This document shows positions 13,893 through 23,092 of a stretch of 32,243 nucleotides of DNA, piece by piece (positions within the stretch are counted from its first letter, which is position 1; every line of letters begins with the position of its first letter). Source of the DNA: an uncultured Woeseiaceae bacterium (GTDB lineage: Bacteria > Pseudomonadota > Gammaproteobacteria > Steroidobacterales > Woeseiaceae); NCBI GenBank assembly GCA_947259145.1, contig CAMYLB010000059.1, positions 1 to 32,243 of the forward strand, read 5' to 3'. A model generated the notes under the pieces. The model made no database searches. It saw nothing but the letters and a program-made list of their open reading frames with translations, and was not told where the DNA came from. The translations under genes were made by a program, and so were the position numbers.

Positions 13893-16823
13893 TTAGTTAA
13901 ATACGTCATCAGAACTAACGATGCTGACCTTGTCATTGGACAGGCCGAGCGGGACTGTCGAGATCAGTTTGTCCTCATCGAGCAGTTCCTGAGGCTTGTC
14001 GGCATCATAGCTGATCGGGGAAGCACGGTTCGACACCAGGCGGTCACGCAGATCCTTGGCGTCTTTACTTACGAAGACGTACTGAACGTTATCGGTGCTC
14101 AGATTTTCCTTTATCACACGGTTGACGTCGTCCAATGTCAGCTTGTTCAGCCCTTCCCGCACGTATTCAGCAAAGTTGCCTATCCGGTAATACTGGCTGT
14201 CTAATGCATAGCCGAGCTGCCGCGATTGGCCATCCATCAACAGGCTGACAAATTTGGACAGGTAGGCGCGCGTAGTCTCGAAGTCCGACTCGCTCATGCC
14301 ATTTTGGACCAGTTTGTCGAGCTCGACCATGGCCGTGCGCGTCGCGAAATGCGCGTCGTTATTGTCCCGCAACGGACGCAGCCATACCTGGAAAATCTGC
14401 TGCTGGCGCGCGAGGTTGGTGTCAGGGTGAAACTGGAACATACCGCGCGGAAAATATTCGATGTACGCATAGTCACCGTAGTTCATGCCCCGGGTTTCGC
14501 GTATGCGCTTGTACAGATGGCTGTTGGAATTTCGATGCTCGCCAAAGTAGGAGCGCACGAGCCATAGCGCAACCCAGTCGGGGTCACCACGTCGCAATTC
14601 GATTGGGAAGCCGAAAGACACAGCGACGGCCGGTGTCTCCTTCTGCACCAGAACTGCTTCACGACCGTCCGGCATGCGAGCTGCCGGAACTTTCAGGTTC
14701 AGACGTTCGCCGGCAGGGAGTTTCTGCAGATCTGAACTGACAGCCGCGACAAAGTCGTCAGGATAGCCGCCGGCGAGTCCAACCGTGACGTTTGATACCG
14801 TGTAGTTGTCGCGATAGAACGCCTTCAGGTCATCCAGAATGATCGCCTCGATGTCACTGACATCACCGAAGTTAAATGAGCCGTAGGGGTGATTCGCGCC
14901 GTAAATGGTCGCATACAGGAACTCCTTGCCTAGTTCCTCGTCATTGTTGCCCACGAGATCGGTACGAATTCCGTTGATCAACTGGGTTTTGACGCGATCG
15001 AAATCACTTTCAGACCATGCCGGGAACAGCAGCTGGCCGCGCACCAACGAGTACCAGGTATCGAGATTGTCCCTGTGTACCTGGCCGGTCAGTCGCGTCA
15101 TCTCCTTGTCGACCTGCGCATTGAATCCTGCAGCAATCGGGTACATGGCTTCGTTGATATCTTCAATCGTCATGGCTTGTGAACCGCCATCCGAAATCAT
15201 TGCTGCTGTCATTGCGGCGAGGCCTTTCTTGCCATCCGGATCAAAACCCGCTCCCGTGTGCACGATAAACGCGACATCCACGAGCGGCGAGGTAGCGGAC
15301 TGCCTGGCAACAAACGACACCGGAACAGGGTCCTCGGCCTTGCCGACCAGGAGCTTGCCGACCGGCTTGGCGGCGGCAGATTCGGTCGGCCCTTTTGATG
15401 TTCCGGTCGCAGCAACGAGCTCGTCCACCGACGCCATCCCGTCAATTCCTGCGACGCTTTCATCGTTGGAGAGCGTGACCGTCACACGTTGACTGTCGAC
15501 GAAATAGCGGTTGGCAGCCTCGCGTATGTCCTCCGCCGTCAACGAGTCGTAGGTCGCGAATACTTCGTTGACGGTCTCAGGCGTGCGTGAAAAGTGGACC
15601 ACGCGGGCCAGCATCTCGGCGATGCCCGATGAGTTATCCAACTGCGACGCGAACCCGTAGCGCAGCCGTGATTTTGTTTCCGCGACTTTCTTCTCTGGAA
15701 CGAGCTGCGTCCGCGCTTTGGCCAATGTGGCATTAATCGAATCGCGTACGTTGACAGCGTTCTTGATGTCGGTGAGCCGAGCCGCTATTAGCAGCATGCC
15801 CGGGTCTTTCTGGTCCGGGAAGTAGCCCCACAGCTGATCGACTGCCTGCTCCTGGATGACGAGCTTCTGATATAGCTCCGATGACTCTGAAAAATAGATC
15901 GATGAGATCAGGTCCAGCGCCGGCATGTCCTTTTCCGTTGGAACGTAGGCCGGACCGCGATAGGTCATGACAAACCACGGCTGCGTCGGGCCTTCCCAGG
16001 CCAGGTGCTCATACTTGGGCCCCTCGAGTGGCGGCTCGACCGGGATCTCGACATCGTAGTCACCGCGCTCCCAATCGCCCCAGTATTTCTTGACCAGGGC
16101 GAACGTCTCTTCCGCATCGACATCGCCGACGAGAATCACAACGGTCTTTTCGGGGCGGTACCAGCGATCGAAAAACAGGTCGGCGTACTCCATCTGATCG
16201 GGCATGACCTCGATGTCCTCGATGAAGCCCATCGTTGTGTGTTTGTAGGTGTGCTGCGTGTACATCAGGTCGCTGACGCGCTCGAACAGCTTCTGCACCG
16301 GATTGGAAAAGTTCTTCAGGTACTCGCCTTTAACAGCCAGCGCTTCGGTGCGGAACTGCTCCTCGGAATATTTGAGGCTCTGAAAACGATCCGCTTCCAG
16401 TTCAATGACCTTCTCGAGATCATTCTTCGTGAACGTGATGTGATAGTTGGTGTAGTCATCGGTCGTGTAGGCGTTTTGATCCGCTCCGGCTTTCTTCAGT
16501 ATGTCGCCGTAGACTTCGGGCGGGTACGCCTCGGTGCCGCGAAACATCATGTGTTCGAAAAAGTGCGCGAATCCGGATTTGCCAGGCTCGACTTCATTGC
16601 GTGATCCGGTCTGAACCGGAATCTGAATCGAAACGATATCCGGATAGTCTGTCGGGACAACAATGACGCGCAGACCATTGTCGAGATCGCGCATCAGGTA
16701 CGGCATGTCGAAGATTTTCGAATTTTCGGCGGACGCTTCGGGCGTCTCCTGTTTCTGGCCGCAGGCCGAAACCAGGAAAGTAACTGCAAACAGAACAGGT
16801 AAGCTGTTGATCAGCTTTTTCAT
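13893..16823 (-). CDS. M16-family zinc metallopeptidase lipoprotein (two M16 units)
   Basis: 976 aa from the ATG at 16823, which has GGAG upstream; the track ORF begins 56 codons earlier without support. The N-terminus LPVLFAVTFLVSAC is a lipoprotein signal with lipobox V-S-A-C (Cys21), so it is likely a periplasmic lipoprotein. The inverted zinc motif HFFEH is at 87-91 in GFAHFFEHMMFRGTEAYP, with the downstream ALAVKGEYLKN supplying the distal Glu. A second, inactive M16-like half follows from about residue 550 (SPLVDVAFIVHTGAGFD...), with the family's YGDYAYIEY and arginine-rich RIRETRGMNYG. It would degrade small peptides in the envelope. It heads an operon with the FAA hydrolase and diverges from the amidohydrolase. 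Confidence 0.93.
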   Translation of the reverse strand: MKKLINSLPVLFAVTFLVSACGQKQETPEASAENSKIFDMPYLMRDLDNGLRVIVVPTDYPDIVSIQIPVQTGSRNEVEPGKSGFAHFFEHMMFRGTEAYPPEVYGDILKKAGADQNAYTTDDYTNYHITFTKNDLEKVIELEADRFQSLKYSEEQFRTEALAVKGEYLKNFSNPVQKLFERVSDLMYTQHTYKHTTMGFIEDIEVMPDQMEYADLFFDRWYRPEKTVVILVGDVDAEETFALVKKYWGDWERGDYDVEIPVEPPLEGPKYEHLAWEGPTQPWFVMTYRGPAYVPTEKDMPALDLISSIYFSESSELYQKLVIQEQAVDQLWGYFPDQKDPGMLLIAARLTDIKNAVNVRDSINATLAKARTQLVPEKKVAETKSRLRYGFASQLDNSSGIAEMLARVVHFSRTPETVNEVFATYDSLTAEDIREAANRYFVDSQRVTVTLSNDESVAGIDGMASVDELVAATGTSKGPTESAAAKPVGKLLVGKAEDPVPVSFVARQSATSPLVDVAFIVHTGAGFDPDGKKGLAAMTAAMISDGGSQAMTIEDINEAMYPIAAGFNAQVDKEMTRLTGQVHRDNLDTWYSLVRGQLLFPAWSESDFDRVKTQLINGIRTDLVGNNDEELGKEFLYATIYGANHPYGSFNFGDVSDIEAIILDDLKAFYRDNYTVSNVTVGLAGGYPDDFVAAVSSDLQKLPAGERLNLKVPAARMPDGREAVLVQKETPAVAVSFGFPIELRRGDPDWVALWLVRSYFGEHRNSNSHLYKRIRETRGMNYGDYAYIEYFPRGMFQFHPDTNLARQQQIFQVWLRPLRDNNDAHFATRTAMVELDKLVQNGMSESDFETTRAYLSKFVSLLMDGQSRQLGYALDSQYYRIGNFAEYVREGLNKLTLDDVNRVIKENLSTDNVQYVFVSKDAKDLRDRLVSNRASPISYDADKPQELLDEDKLISTVPLGLSNDKVSIVSSDDVFN

Positions 16824-16966
16824 TGCGAGACTCCAGGGCGTTTTCATACGGCAGGGTTTGACATGCCGTGTATAAAAGAGGTCCATGTTATCGTGTCGCC
16901 GCATATCCCGCATCGTGGCAAGCCGCAAGCTCGTGTCGCCAAAATCCGCAAAGCCTGAGAGGAATA

Positions 16967-18640
16967 ATGTATAATTATTTATATAAAACAATATCTTACA
17001 CTGTCATTCTATTCGTATTCTACGGTGCGGCGGCGGCGGAAACAGTCCTGCATAACGTAAATGGCTACACCACCAGCGGTGACGGTATCCGCCAGTTCTC
17101 CGTGCTGGTTTTCGACGTTGCAGGCAAGGTGGTCGCGACCGGCGGCGATGAACTGCTTGCTGGCAGATCGGGCGACGACCGGATTGACGGTGGCGGTTTC
17201 ACAGTGCTGCCAGGCCTCATCGATGCGCACGCGCACGTCTATGGACTGGGTCTCCTGAAAACCAGCCTCGATATTACCGGAGTACCCAGTGTGGACGACG
17301 CAGCGAGCCGTATTCGTATTTATGCCGAGGAACATCCACGTGCGCGCTGGATACTGGGCCGCGGCTGGAACCAGGTACTGTGGCCCGTAAAGGAATTCCC
17401 GACCGCGGCGCAAATCGACACGGTTGTCAGCGACCGGCCGGTCTGGTTACGCCGAATCGACGGACATGCCGGCTGGGCCAATAGCGCCGCAATGAAACTT
17501 GCCGGCATCGACAACGACACACCGGACCCGGTTGGCGGCAAGATATTGCGCGATGACAACGGTCACGCTACCGGTATTTTTGTCGACCTCGCGATGGACC
17601 TCATCGACACACATTTGCCGAAGCCTGAGAAAAGCGACTACCGGCAAGCCCTGAAAAGCGCGGTCGACGCACTCGTCGCCGAGGGCATGACCGGCGTCCA
17701 TGACGCTGGCATCGATCTCATGAACGCCGAAGTCTATATTTCCATGGCAGACAATGACGAGCTCGATATGCGTATCTACGCGATGACGGGTGGCGCTGGT
17801 GAGGTCCTCGACGCAATCGGCAAGCCTCTGCATGATTATGGCAACGACCGTCTTGAGATTGCCGCCGTCAAACTCTACGCCGACGGCGCCCTGGGCAGTC
17901 ACGGCGCTGCGATGATCGAACCCTATTCCGACGATGCCGAAAACCGTGGCCTGGCTTTCTGGACGCAGGATGAGCTCGACCGGATGGTCGCCAAAGCCAA
18001 TGGCATGGGTTTCCAGGTCGGTATTCACGCGATCGGCGATCTGGGTAACCGCATGGCGCTGGATGCCTTTGACAAGGGGCAAGACGGCAAACCGTCAGCA
18101 TTGCGCAATCGCATCGAACACGCCCAGATTATTGCTCTCGGGGACATTCCGCGATTCGCCGAGCTCGGCGTCATCGCGTCGATGCAGCCAACGCACGCGA
18201 CCAGCGACAAGAACATGGCTGAGGATCGGGTTGGCCCCGACAGGATACTGGGCGGCTATGCCTGGCGACGCTTGCTGGATTCGGGTGCCGTAATTGCGAG
18301 CGGCTCCGATTTCCCGGTTGAGCTTTCCAATCCGTTCCACGGCTTGTATGCGGCGGTTACGCGGCAGGGACGCGATGGTGAGCCAGAAGATGGCTGGTAT
18401 GCGGACCAGGCCCTGACCCGGGCCGAAGCTCTGCACTCTTTCACACTGGCTGCCGCCTATGCTGCCAACCAGGAAGACCGCCTTGGCAGCCTCGAGCGCG
18501 GCAAGTGGGCTGACTTTATTGTTATCGATCGCGACTACTTTACGATTCCCGCCTCCGACATTGACGACATCCAGGTGCTGCAAACCTGGGTTGGCGGCGA
18601 AAAAGTCTACGATGCGAACAAAGAGGTGACGAGCAGATGA
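16967..18640 (+). CDS. Exported amidohydrolase (YtcJ-like, amidohydrolase family 3)
   Basis: 557 aa from the ATG preceded by GAGAGGA; the track ORF begins 33 codons earlier in a leader lacking a ribosome site. The signal peptide ISYTVILFVFYGAAAA is unusually Tyr/Phe-rich and lies in AT-rich DNA. Metal-site residues are visible: DAHAHVYG (HxH), AVKLYADGALGSHG (candidate carboxylated Lys), GIHAIGD and RIEHAQII (two His) and ASGSDFPVE (Asp). The lid region RRIDGHAGWANSAAMKLAGI is characteristic of YtcJ-type enzymes. Substrate unknown. It ends in ATGA shared with the next gene, so it is translationally coupled to the glyoxalase-like gene. Confidence 0.9.
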   Translation: MYNYLYKTISYTVILFVFYGAAAAETVLHNVNGYTTSGDGIRQFSVLVFDVAGKVVATGGDELLAGRSGDDRIDGGGFTVLPGLIDAHAHVYGLGLLKTSLDITGVPSVDDAASRIRIYAEEHPRARWILGRGWNQVLWPVKEFPTAAQIDTVVSDRPVWLRRIDGHAGWANSAAMKLAGIDNDTPDPVGGKILRDDNGHATGIFVDLAMDLIDTHLPKPEKSDYRQALKSAVDALVAEGMTGVHDAGIDLMNAEVYISMADNDELDMRIYAMTGGAGEVLDAIGKPLHDYGNDRLEIAAVKLYADGALGSHGAAMIEPYSDDAENRGLAFWTQDELDRMVAKANGMGFQVGIHAIGDLGNRMALDAFDKGQDGKPSALRNRIEHAQIIALGDIPRFAELGVIASMQPTHATSDKNMAEDRVGPDRILGGYAWRRLLDSGAVIASGSDFPVELSNPFHGLYAAVTRQGRDGEPEDGWYADQALTRAEALHSFTLAAAYAANQEDRLGSLERGKWADFIVIDRDYFTIPASDIDDIQVLQTWVGGEKVYDANKEVTSR

Positions 18641-19428
18641 TTGTCGAACAGATCTGGACCGGCAATGCCTATCGCAATTTCAATTACCTGATCGCCTGTC
18701 CCGAAACAGGTGACGCGCTCGCGATCGATCCGCTGGACTTCAAAAAATGCCTGGCCGTCGCTGATGACAGGGGCTGGACGATTTCACAAGTCCTGAACAC
18801 CCACGAACACGGTGATCACACAGGCGGAAACAAAGGGGTCGTCAAAGCAACCGGTGCGAAAATCATTGCCCACAAGAACGCGAAGGACCGCATACCCAAT
18901 ATGGATCGTGGTGTCGGCGCTGGCGACATCATAAAAGTCGGCAAGACCGTCGAACTGGAATGTCTCGATACACCCGGCCATACGATGTGCCACATCTGCC
19001 TGTTGTCGCATACGGACCAGCCGGGTTTGTTCAGCGGCGATACCTTGTTCAACGCGGGCGCCGGCAACTGCCACAATGGCGGTCATCCGAAGGAGTTATT
19101 CGAGACCTTCGAGAAACAACTGAATGTGCTTGGCGACGACACCCTGGTCTACCCGGGACACGACTACCTGCTGAACAATCTTGCATTCACGCTCGACCGT
19201 GAGCCCGACAATGCCGTCGCGCATGAAATGCTCAAAGCCTGCGAGAACCAGGACCCCGCGGATGCCCTCGTAACTTCGATAGCACAGGAGCGCGACATCA
19301 ACACGTTTTTCCGCCTACAGAGTCCAACTGTGGTCGCAAAACTTGCCGAGGAGTTTCCCGAGCTGGGCGACAACCCCGACGCGCGCGCCGTGTTTCTCAA
19401 ACTTCGGGAACTCAGGAACAGCTGGTAG
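18637..19428 (+). CDS. gloB: Hydroxyacylglutathione hydrolase (glyoxalase II)-like metallo-beta-lactamase fold protein
   Basis: 263 aa, the usual length for glyoxalase II, which hydrolyses S-D-lactoylglutathione to lactate and glutathione. The binuclear metal motif is THEHGDH (55-61) in NTHEHGDHTGGN, so the THxHxDH pattern is intact, with Glu where many homologues have His. Further ligands are in TPGHTMCHICL, FSGDTLFNAGAGNC and VYPGHDYLLNNLAF; the latter and the C-terminal helical domain (SIAQERDINTFFRLQSPTV) are typical of GloB rather than of other MBL proteins. Its start overlaps the amidohydrolase stop (ATGA) and its end overlaps the convergent kinase by 17 bp. Confidence 0.88.
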   Translation: MIVEQIWTGNAYRNFNYLIACPETGDALAIDPLDFKKCLAVADDRGWTISQVLNTHEHGDHTGGNKGVVKATGAKIIAHKNAKDRIPNMDRGVGAGDIIKVGKTVELECLDTPGHTMCHICLLSHTDQPGLFSGDTLFNAGAGNCHNGGHPKELFETFEKQLNVLGDDTLVYPGHDYLLNNLAFTLDREPDNAVAHEMLKACENQDPADALVTSIAQERDINTFFRLQSPTVVAKLAEEFPELGDNPDARAVFLKLRELRNSW

Positions 19429-20224
19429 CCACGCGCTCACCCAGTTGCTTGACGACTTTGGCTGAACTGTCGGGTCTCGACGCGAGCCACAGCCACAATA
19501 GCGCGAGATAAAGCTGCTGCTGCTCTACAAGTTGCGGGTACCAGGATTCTCCCGAACCGTCGAAATAGGCGTCCAGAAGCGCCCTTGCATGTACCTCGCT
19601 CAACTCGTGATGTTCCACGATCGTCGCCAGGTCGAACAACGGGTTGTTGTCGCACGCGTATTCCCAATCGAGGAACTTGAGATCGGGTGAAGCGATAATA
19701 TTTTCGGCGACGAGGTCGTTGTGGCAGCAGCAAAGGTAGTTTGGCAGCCGCACTTTCTTGATGACACCGAGGCAGGTGGCGATGAGCTTCTTGTCCGGGT
19801 TTTCAATATCTTGAACGTACAGCTTTGCAGCCCCGCGTGCATCGAATGATCGGCCTGTTTGCGGCAGCGAATGCAGACGCCGAAGCGCTGAAGCGAGTTG
19901 TTCGATTCTGCTTTCCTTGTCGAGGTCAGCCGGGTTCCAGGCGGCACCCTCAACGTACTCGGTGAGATAAATCCGGCGGTCGGCGAATAGAACGGGGCTG
20001 GCGAGCCCGGCCTGTGCTGCTGCCGTTTGCACTTCTGCTTCCGCAAGCCGGTCATTGAAGGGAGCCTTGCGGGGTTCCTCATCTATTTTGAGGACAGCCT
20101 TGCGCCCGTCTTTTTCCAGCAGCCAGGTATGGTTCGTCAGGCCACCCGCGAGTTCGGTCCTGGTGGCGCCCTGCCAATCGGTCAGGTCGGGGATGATCTC
20201 ATCGGGTGACATCGCCGCTGTCAT
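19412..20224 (-). CDS. APH/choline-kinase-fold phosphotransferase, probable thiamine kinase
   Basis: 270 aa, cytosolic. Kinase motifs are visible: the nucleotide loop ELAGGLTNHTWLLE (25-37), AVLKID with the ATP-binding Lys (46), the Brenner motif HNDLVAEN (168-175) and the metal-binding DWEYACDNNPLFDLA (186-200). These are shared by ThiK (YcfN), choline kinases and aminoglycoside phosphotransferases. The start ATG overlaps the pnuC stop (ATGA), and the operon is led by a TPP-riboswitch-like element, so I infer that it phosphorylates imported thiamine (or a thiamine precursor) and traps it inside the cell. A second in-frame ATG four codons later is possible. Confidence 0.82.
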   Translation of the reverse strand: MTAAMSPDEIIPDLTDWQGATRTELAGGLTNHTWLLEKDGRKAVLKIDEEPRKAPFNDRLAEAEVQTAAAQAGLASPVLFADRRIYLTEYVEGAAWNPADLDKESRIEQLASALRRLHSLPQTGRSFDARGAAKLYVQDIENPDKKLIATCLGVIKKVRLPNYLCCCHNDLVAENIIASPDLKFLDWEYACDNNPLFDLATIVEHHELSEVHARALLDAYFDGSGESWYPQLVEQQQLYLALLWLWLASRPDSSAKVVKQLGERVATSCS

Positions 20225-20646
20225 GCTCTTCGCTCGCGCATCGACCGGCTCCAGGCAACAAGGCCGAACGGAATCATGATGACGTAAATTACAAACAGCA
20301 ACGATGTGAGCTGCAGATCACGTACCCAGTAGATAAAGACCGATGCCATATCAATACCCAGCCAGTACCACCAATTCTCAAGCACCTTGCGCGCGACGAG
20401 GAACGTTGCCCATATCGCCGACCATGTTGTCAGTGAGTCTATGTAAGGAAAAGCAGCGTCGGTGTACCGGCTTAACAAATAGCCGTTGACCAAGCTGGCC
20501 GCGAGTATAACAACGATGGCCGAGGCATGCGTTTGCAGCGGCCAGGTGACGACGGGTCGTTCGTGATCCTCTGCCTCGCCAGTGGTCCAAAAGTACCAGC
20601 CGTAAATTGCCATGACAAAATAAAAGCCGTTAAGTACCGACTCCAT
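20221..20646 (-). CDS. pnuC: PnuC-family vitamin transporter (PnuT, thiamine), 5'-truncated
   Basis: Inner-membrane facilitator of the PnuC family; next to a TPP-like riboswitch the thiamine form (PnuT) is expected. From the first ATG there are 141 aa with at least five membrane segments and the family motif WWYWLGIDMASVFIYWVRDLQLTS. Family sequence extends upstream in the same frame (ELLAIRQNIWCWLCAGVSTAIYVWLFIGARLY, back to about 20742) with no ATG, GTG or TTG that I can find. The first ~20 residues of a normal PnuC, and its start, are missing; the frame runs into the ykoF-like gene instead. Either the gene is damaged or it is made by frameshifting from the upstream gene. Overlaps the kinase gene by ATGA. 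Confidence 0.75.
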   Translation of the reverse strand: MESVLNGFYFVMAIYGWYFWTTGEAEDHERPVVTWPLQTHASAIVVILAASLVNGYLLSRYTDAAFPYIDSLTTWSAIWATFLVARKVLENWWYWLGIDMASVFIYWVRDLQLTSLLFVIYVIMIPFGLVAWSRSMRERRA

Positions 20647-20969
20647 GTACAGCCTGGCGCCGATAAAAAGCCAGACATAGATGGCCGTGCTGACGCCCGC
20701 GCAGAGCCAGCACCAGATGTTCTGCCGTATCGCCAGCAGTTCAGAATCTTGATCGCGAACACGGCTTTGGGCAGCTGCTCGAAGGTAGCCCCGATTTCCT
20801 GACGCAATGCATCCATGACGTCATCGAACTCGCCAACGACCTGCGTGCTCATCGCATTCGTCCATACCTCGAGTCGCTCGTGGCCATTCAGACGGGCAAT
20901 CACGTCCTTGATGGGTGGAATGAAATCCGCGTCCAGCGGGTACAGACTGATATCAACCGCTACTTTCAT
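20472..20969 (-). CDS. YkoF/MTH1187-like thiamine-binding protein, 3' end disrupted
   Basis: Residues 1-77 (MKVAVDISLYPLDADFIPPI...TNAMSTQVVGEFDDVMDAL...GKAVF-like PKAVFAIKILN) are a single YkoF-type ferredoxin-like domain, a family that binds thiamine or its HMP moiety. Homologues end a few residues after this point. Here no stop follows; the frame continues for 88 unrelated residues (CWRYGRTSG...) out of phase with pnuC, indicating lost DNA between the two genes at about 20739. The start overlaps the receptor stop (TAATG), so it belongs to the same operon. The real product is probably the 77-80-residue domain, if the junction is a sequencing or assembly error. Confidence 0.75.
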   Translation of the reverse strand: MKVAVDISLYPLDADFIPPIKDVIARLNGHERLEVWTNAMSTQVVGEFDDVMDALRQEIGATFEQLPKAVFAIKILNCWRYGRTSGAGSARASARPSMSGFLSAPGCTWSRYLTAFILSWQFTAGTFGPLARQRITNDPSSPGRCKRMPRPSLLYSRPAWSTAIC

Positions 20970-23086
20970 TAGTCGAACCTCTTTTCAATAGTGACGCCTG
21001 CCTGGCGAGGGTCGCCCAGGCGTGTGTACAACGTATTCGGAAAATCCGGCGGCTCATTGCCAAAGTAAAATCCGCGTACTGCATAATTTTCGTCGAGCAG
21101 GTTGCGTGCCCACAACTGCAGCGACCAGCTATCACGCTCGTAACCGATACGTGCGTTCAGCAGTTCATAAGCCTGCGATTTTTGGTCGTGACTGACGTCG
21201 AAGTAGAAGGCATCACGCGCCGTTACATCCAGGCGCGCAAAGAAACCGCGAGCGTTTCGGTACACCGCGCCGGCCGCGAGCGTATAGCGCGGCGCATGGG
21301 CCTGGTCCCGTCCACCGAGGTCGCCCTGCGGCGCGATGAATTCGTCGAAATCCGCGCGCAGCAACCCCAGGTTTGCGTACAGCTCCCAGTACTCGGATAC
21401 AAACCATCGCAGCTCTGCCTCTGCACCGAGGGTACGGCCTTTTGCCGCGTTGTCGGTAAAAAACACGAATGACGCCGGGTCACCCGGTATGAGCTGAAAC
21501 GAGGTGCGCACCTGTTGATCGTCACGGCGACTGTAGAACAACGAAGCATTTAACTTCAGCGCATCATCGGCCAGCGACGATTTGATGCCCGTCTCGACGC
21601 TCCAAAGTTGCTCTTCACCGTAGTCCCTGCGTCCCGGAGGCACGGCACCCAGGTTAAAGCCGCCAGCTTTATAGCCTTTGGTCAGGCTCACGAAACTGCT
21701 CAGTGCGGCGGAGTGATCGTGGCTTACGCTGAGTTCCCCGCCCCACATGGTTTCCGATGGCCCCGCCCGGAGCGCGGTTGTATCGACATAGTCGGTCGAT
21801 CGATGCTCGATTCGCAGCCCAACGCCTAGTCGGGTCGCGGCACCGATAGCGCTTTCCAGCTGGCCGAACAGCGCCGTACTCATCGCCTCGTAATCACTGC
21901 CGAACGAATCGTCGAGACTGTCCGCGAAGTCATAGAAAGGATCGTAATAGTCGCCCTGGTTCAGCGTCAGCAGCTCGTCGTTAAGATCTTGCACGTAGAG
22001 CCCGACGAGCCAGTCGGTGGTTGCATTGAAAATCTGCCCGGCGTCATTCGAGGCCAGGCGAAACTCCTGGCTAAGGGTCCGGCGACCGCGATCATTGATT
22101 GAGACGTAGTCGTAGGTCACGGGCGCCCAGCTATCGTCATTGCCCCAATCCGCATCAAAACCAAAGTCGATATCGGAATCAGCGATCGCGGTGATGGACG
22201 TCAATGTCATGGATTCCATGGCTGACCAGTCGAGCCGCAATGAAGCTCCCGTACTTCGCTGGGCATCCCTGCCCGGCTTGTCGGATAACATCGTATAGCT
22301 GTTGTCGAGCGCGAACGCATCGTAGCCGTTGTCGATGTCGCTATGCAGGACTGAGAGGTTCGCTTCGAGCGTCGGTGACGGTCGATATCGCAGCCGGATA
22401 CGCAGCGCCGATTCATCGCGGCCGTTGGTATCGTCGCGACCGAGATGACTGTTGCTGCGAAATCCGTTGCTTTTGTATTTTTGCGCGCTGACGCGAAAAG
22501 TCATCGTCTCACTTTCATCGAGCGCTCCGCCGAATGCCAGACCCAGCGAGATGGCATCATCATCGCCGGCGCTCAGCTGCACGCGCCCATCCCGTTCCGG
22601 CGACGGATCGGCGCTGCGCACGTAGATCAGTCCACCGAGCGCATTCGCTCCGTAGCGACTGCCCTGCGAACCGCGTAATACCTCAATCGACTCAACGTCA
22701 AATAGCGTCGCGACTGTACCGATACCGCTGAAGTCGATGTCATCGATTAGAAAGCCGATGGACGGATTCGGTGCACCCTGGTATTGCTCCAATTCACCGA
22801 CCCCACGAATCTGAAAGTAACGGGCACGATGCCCATCGCCTGACCAGTTGAGATTGGGAATCACATTGATCAGTTCTTCAAAGTGCTGAACTGCGCTTTG
22901 CTCGATGAATTCGGCGTCCAGTACGCTGACGCTGGCCGGAAGCTCATTGACAGTACGTTCCCGGAAGTCCGCTGTCACAATGATCTCATCAACCGGATCT
23001 GTATCGGTCTCAGCCGCCGCAGAGGGTAGCGCGAGTATCAATAATAGTGCTGCGCCGAATAAGCGCCTGTTGGACCGTGGATGCAT
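20969..23086 (-). CDS. TonB-dependent outer-membrane receptor, probably for thiamine
   Basis: 705 aa. A signal peptide (LFGAALLLILALPSAAA) is followed by the TonB box DEIIVTA (33-39), the plug domain (LPASVSVLDAEFIEQSAV...IEVLRGSQGSRYGANALGGLIYVRS) and a 22-strand-type barrel ending in the typical C-terminal aromatic residue (GVTIEKRF-D). It draws energy from TonB-ExbBD to import a scarce substrate. The TPP-riboswitch-like leader directly before the ATG, together with downstream YkoF-like, PnuC-type and kinase genes, points to thiamine or a thiamine precursor. AGGAAGG within the riboswitch 3' end is the ribosome site. Confidence 0.9.
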   Translation of the reverse strand: MHPRSNRRLFGAALLLILALPSAAAETDTDPVDEIIVTADFRERTVNELPASVSVLDAEFIEQSAVQHFEELINVIPNLNWSGDGHRARYFQIRGVGELEQYQGAPNPSIGFLIDDIDFSGIGTVATLFDVESIEVLRGSQGSRYGANALGGLIYVRSADPSPERDGRVQLSAGDDDAISLGLAFGGALDESETMTFRVSAQKYKSNGFRSNSHLGRDDTNGRDESALRIRLRYRPSPTLEANLSVLHSDIDNGYDAFALDNSYTMLSDKPGRDAQRSTGASLRLDWSAMESMTLTSITAIADSDIDFGFDADWGNDDSWAPVTYDYVSINDRGRRTLSQEFRLASNDAGQIFNATTDWLVGLYVQDLNDELLTLNQGDYYDPFYDFADSLDDSFGSDYEAMSTALFGQLESAIGAATRLGVGLRIEHRSTDYVDTTALRAGPSETMWGGELSVSHDHSAALSSFVSLTKGYKAGGFNLGAVPPGRRDYGEEQLWSVETGIKSSLADDALKLNASLFYSRRDDQQVRTSFQLIPGDPASFVFFTDNAAKGRTLGAEAELRWFVSEYWELYANLGLLRADFDEFIAPQGDLGGRDQAHAPRYTLAAGAVYRNARGFFARLDVTARDAFYFDVSHDQKSQAYELLNARIGYERDSWSLQLWARNLLDENYAVRGFYFGNEPPDFPNTLYTRLGDPRQAGVTIEKRFD

Positions 23087-23092
23087 GATTCC

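Noticed and set aside
18637-19428. Metallo-beta-lactamase antibiotic resistance gene
   Set aside because: The C-terminal glyoxalase II helical domain and PGHDY motif, and the lack of a signal peptide, fit GloB rather than a beta-lactamase.
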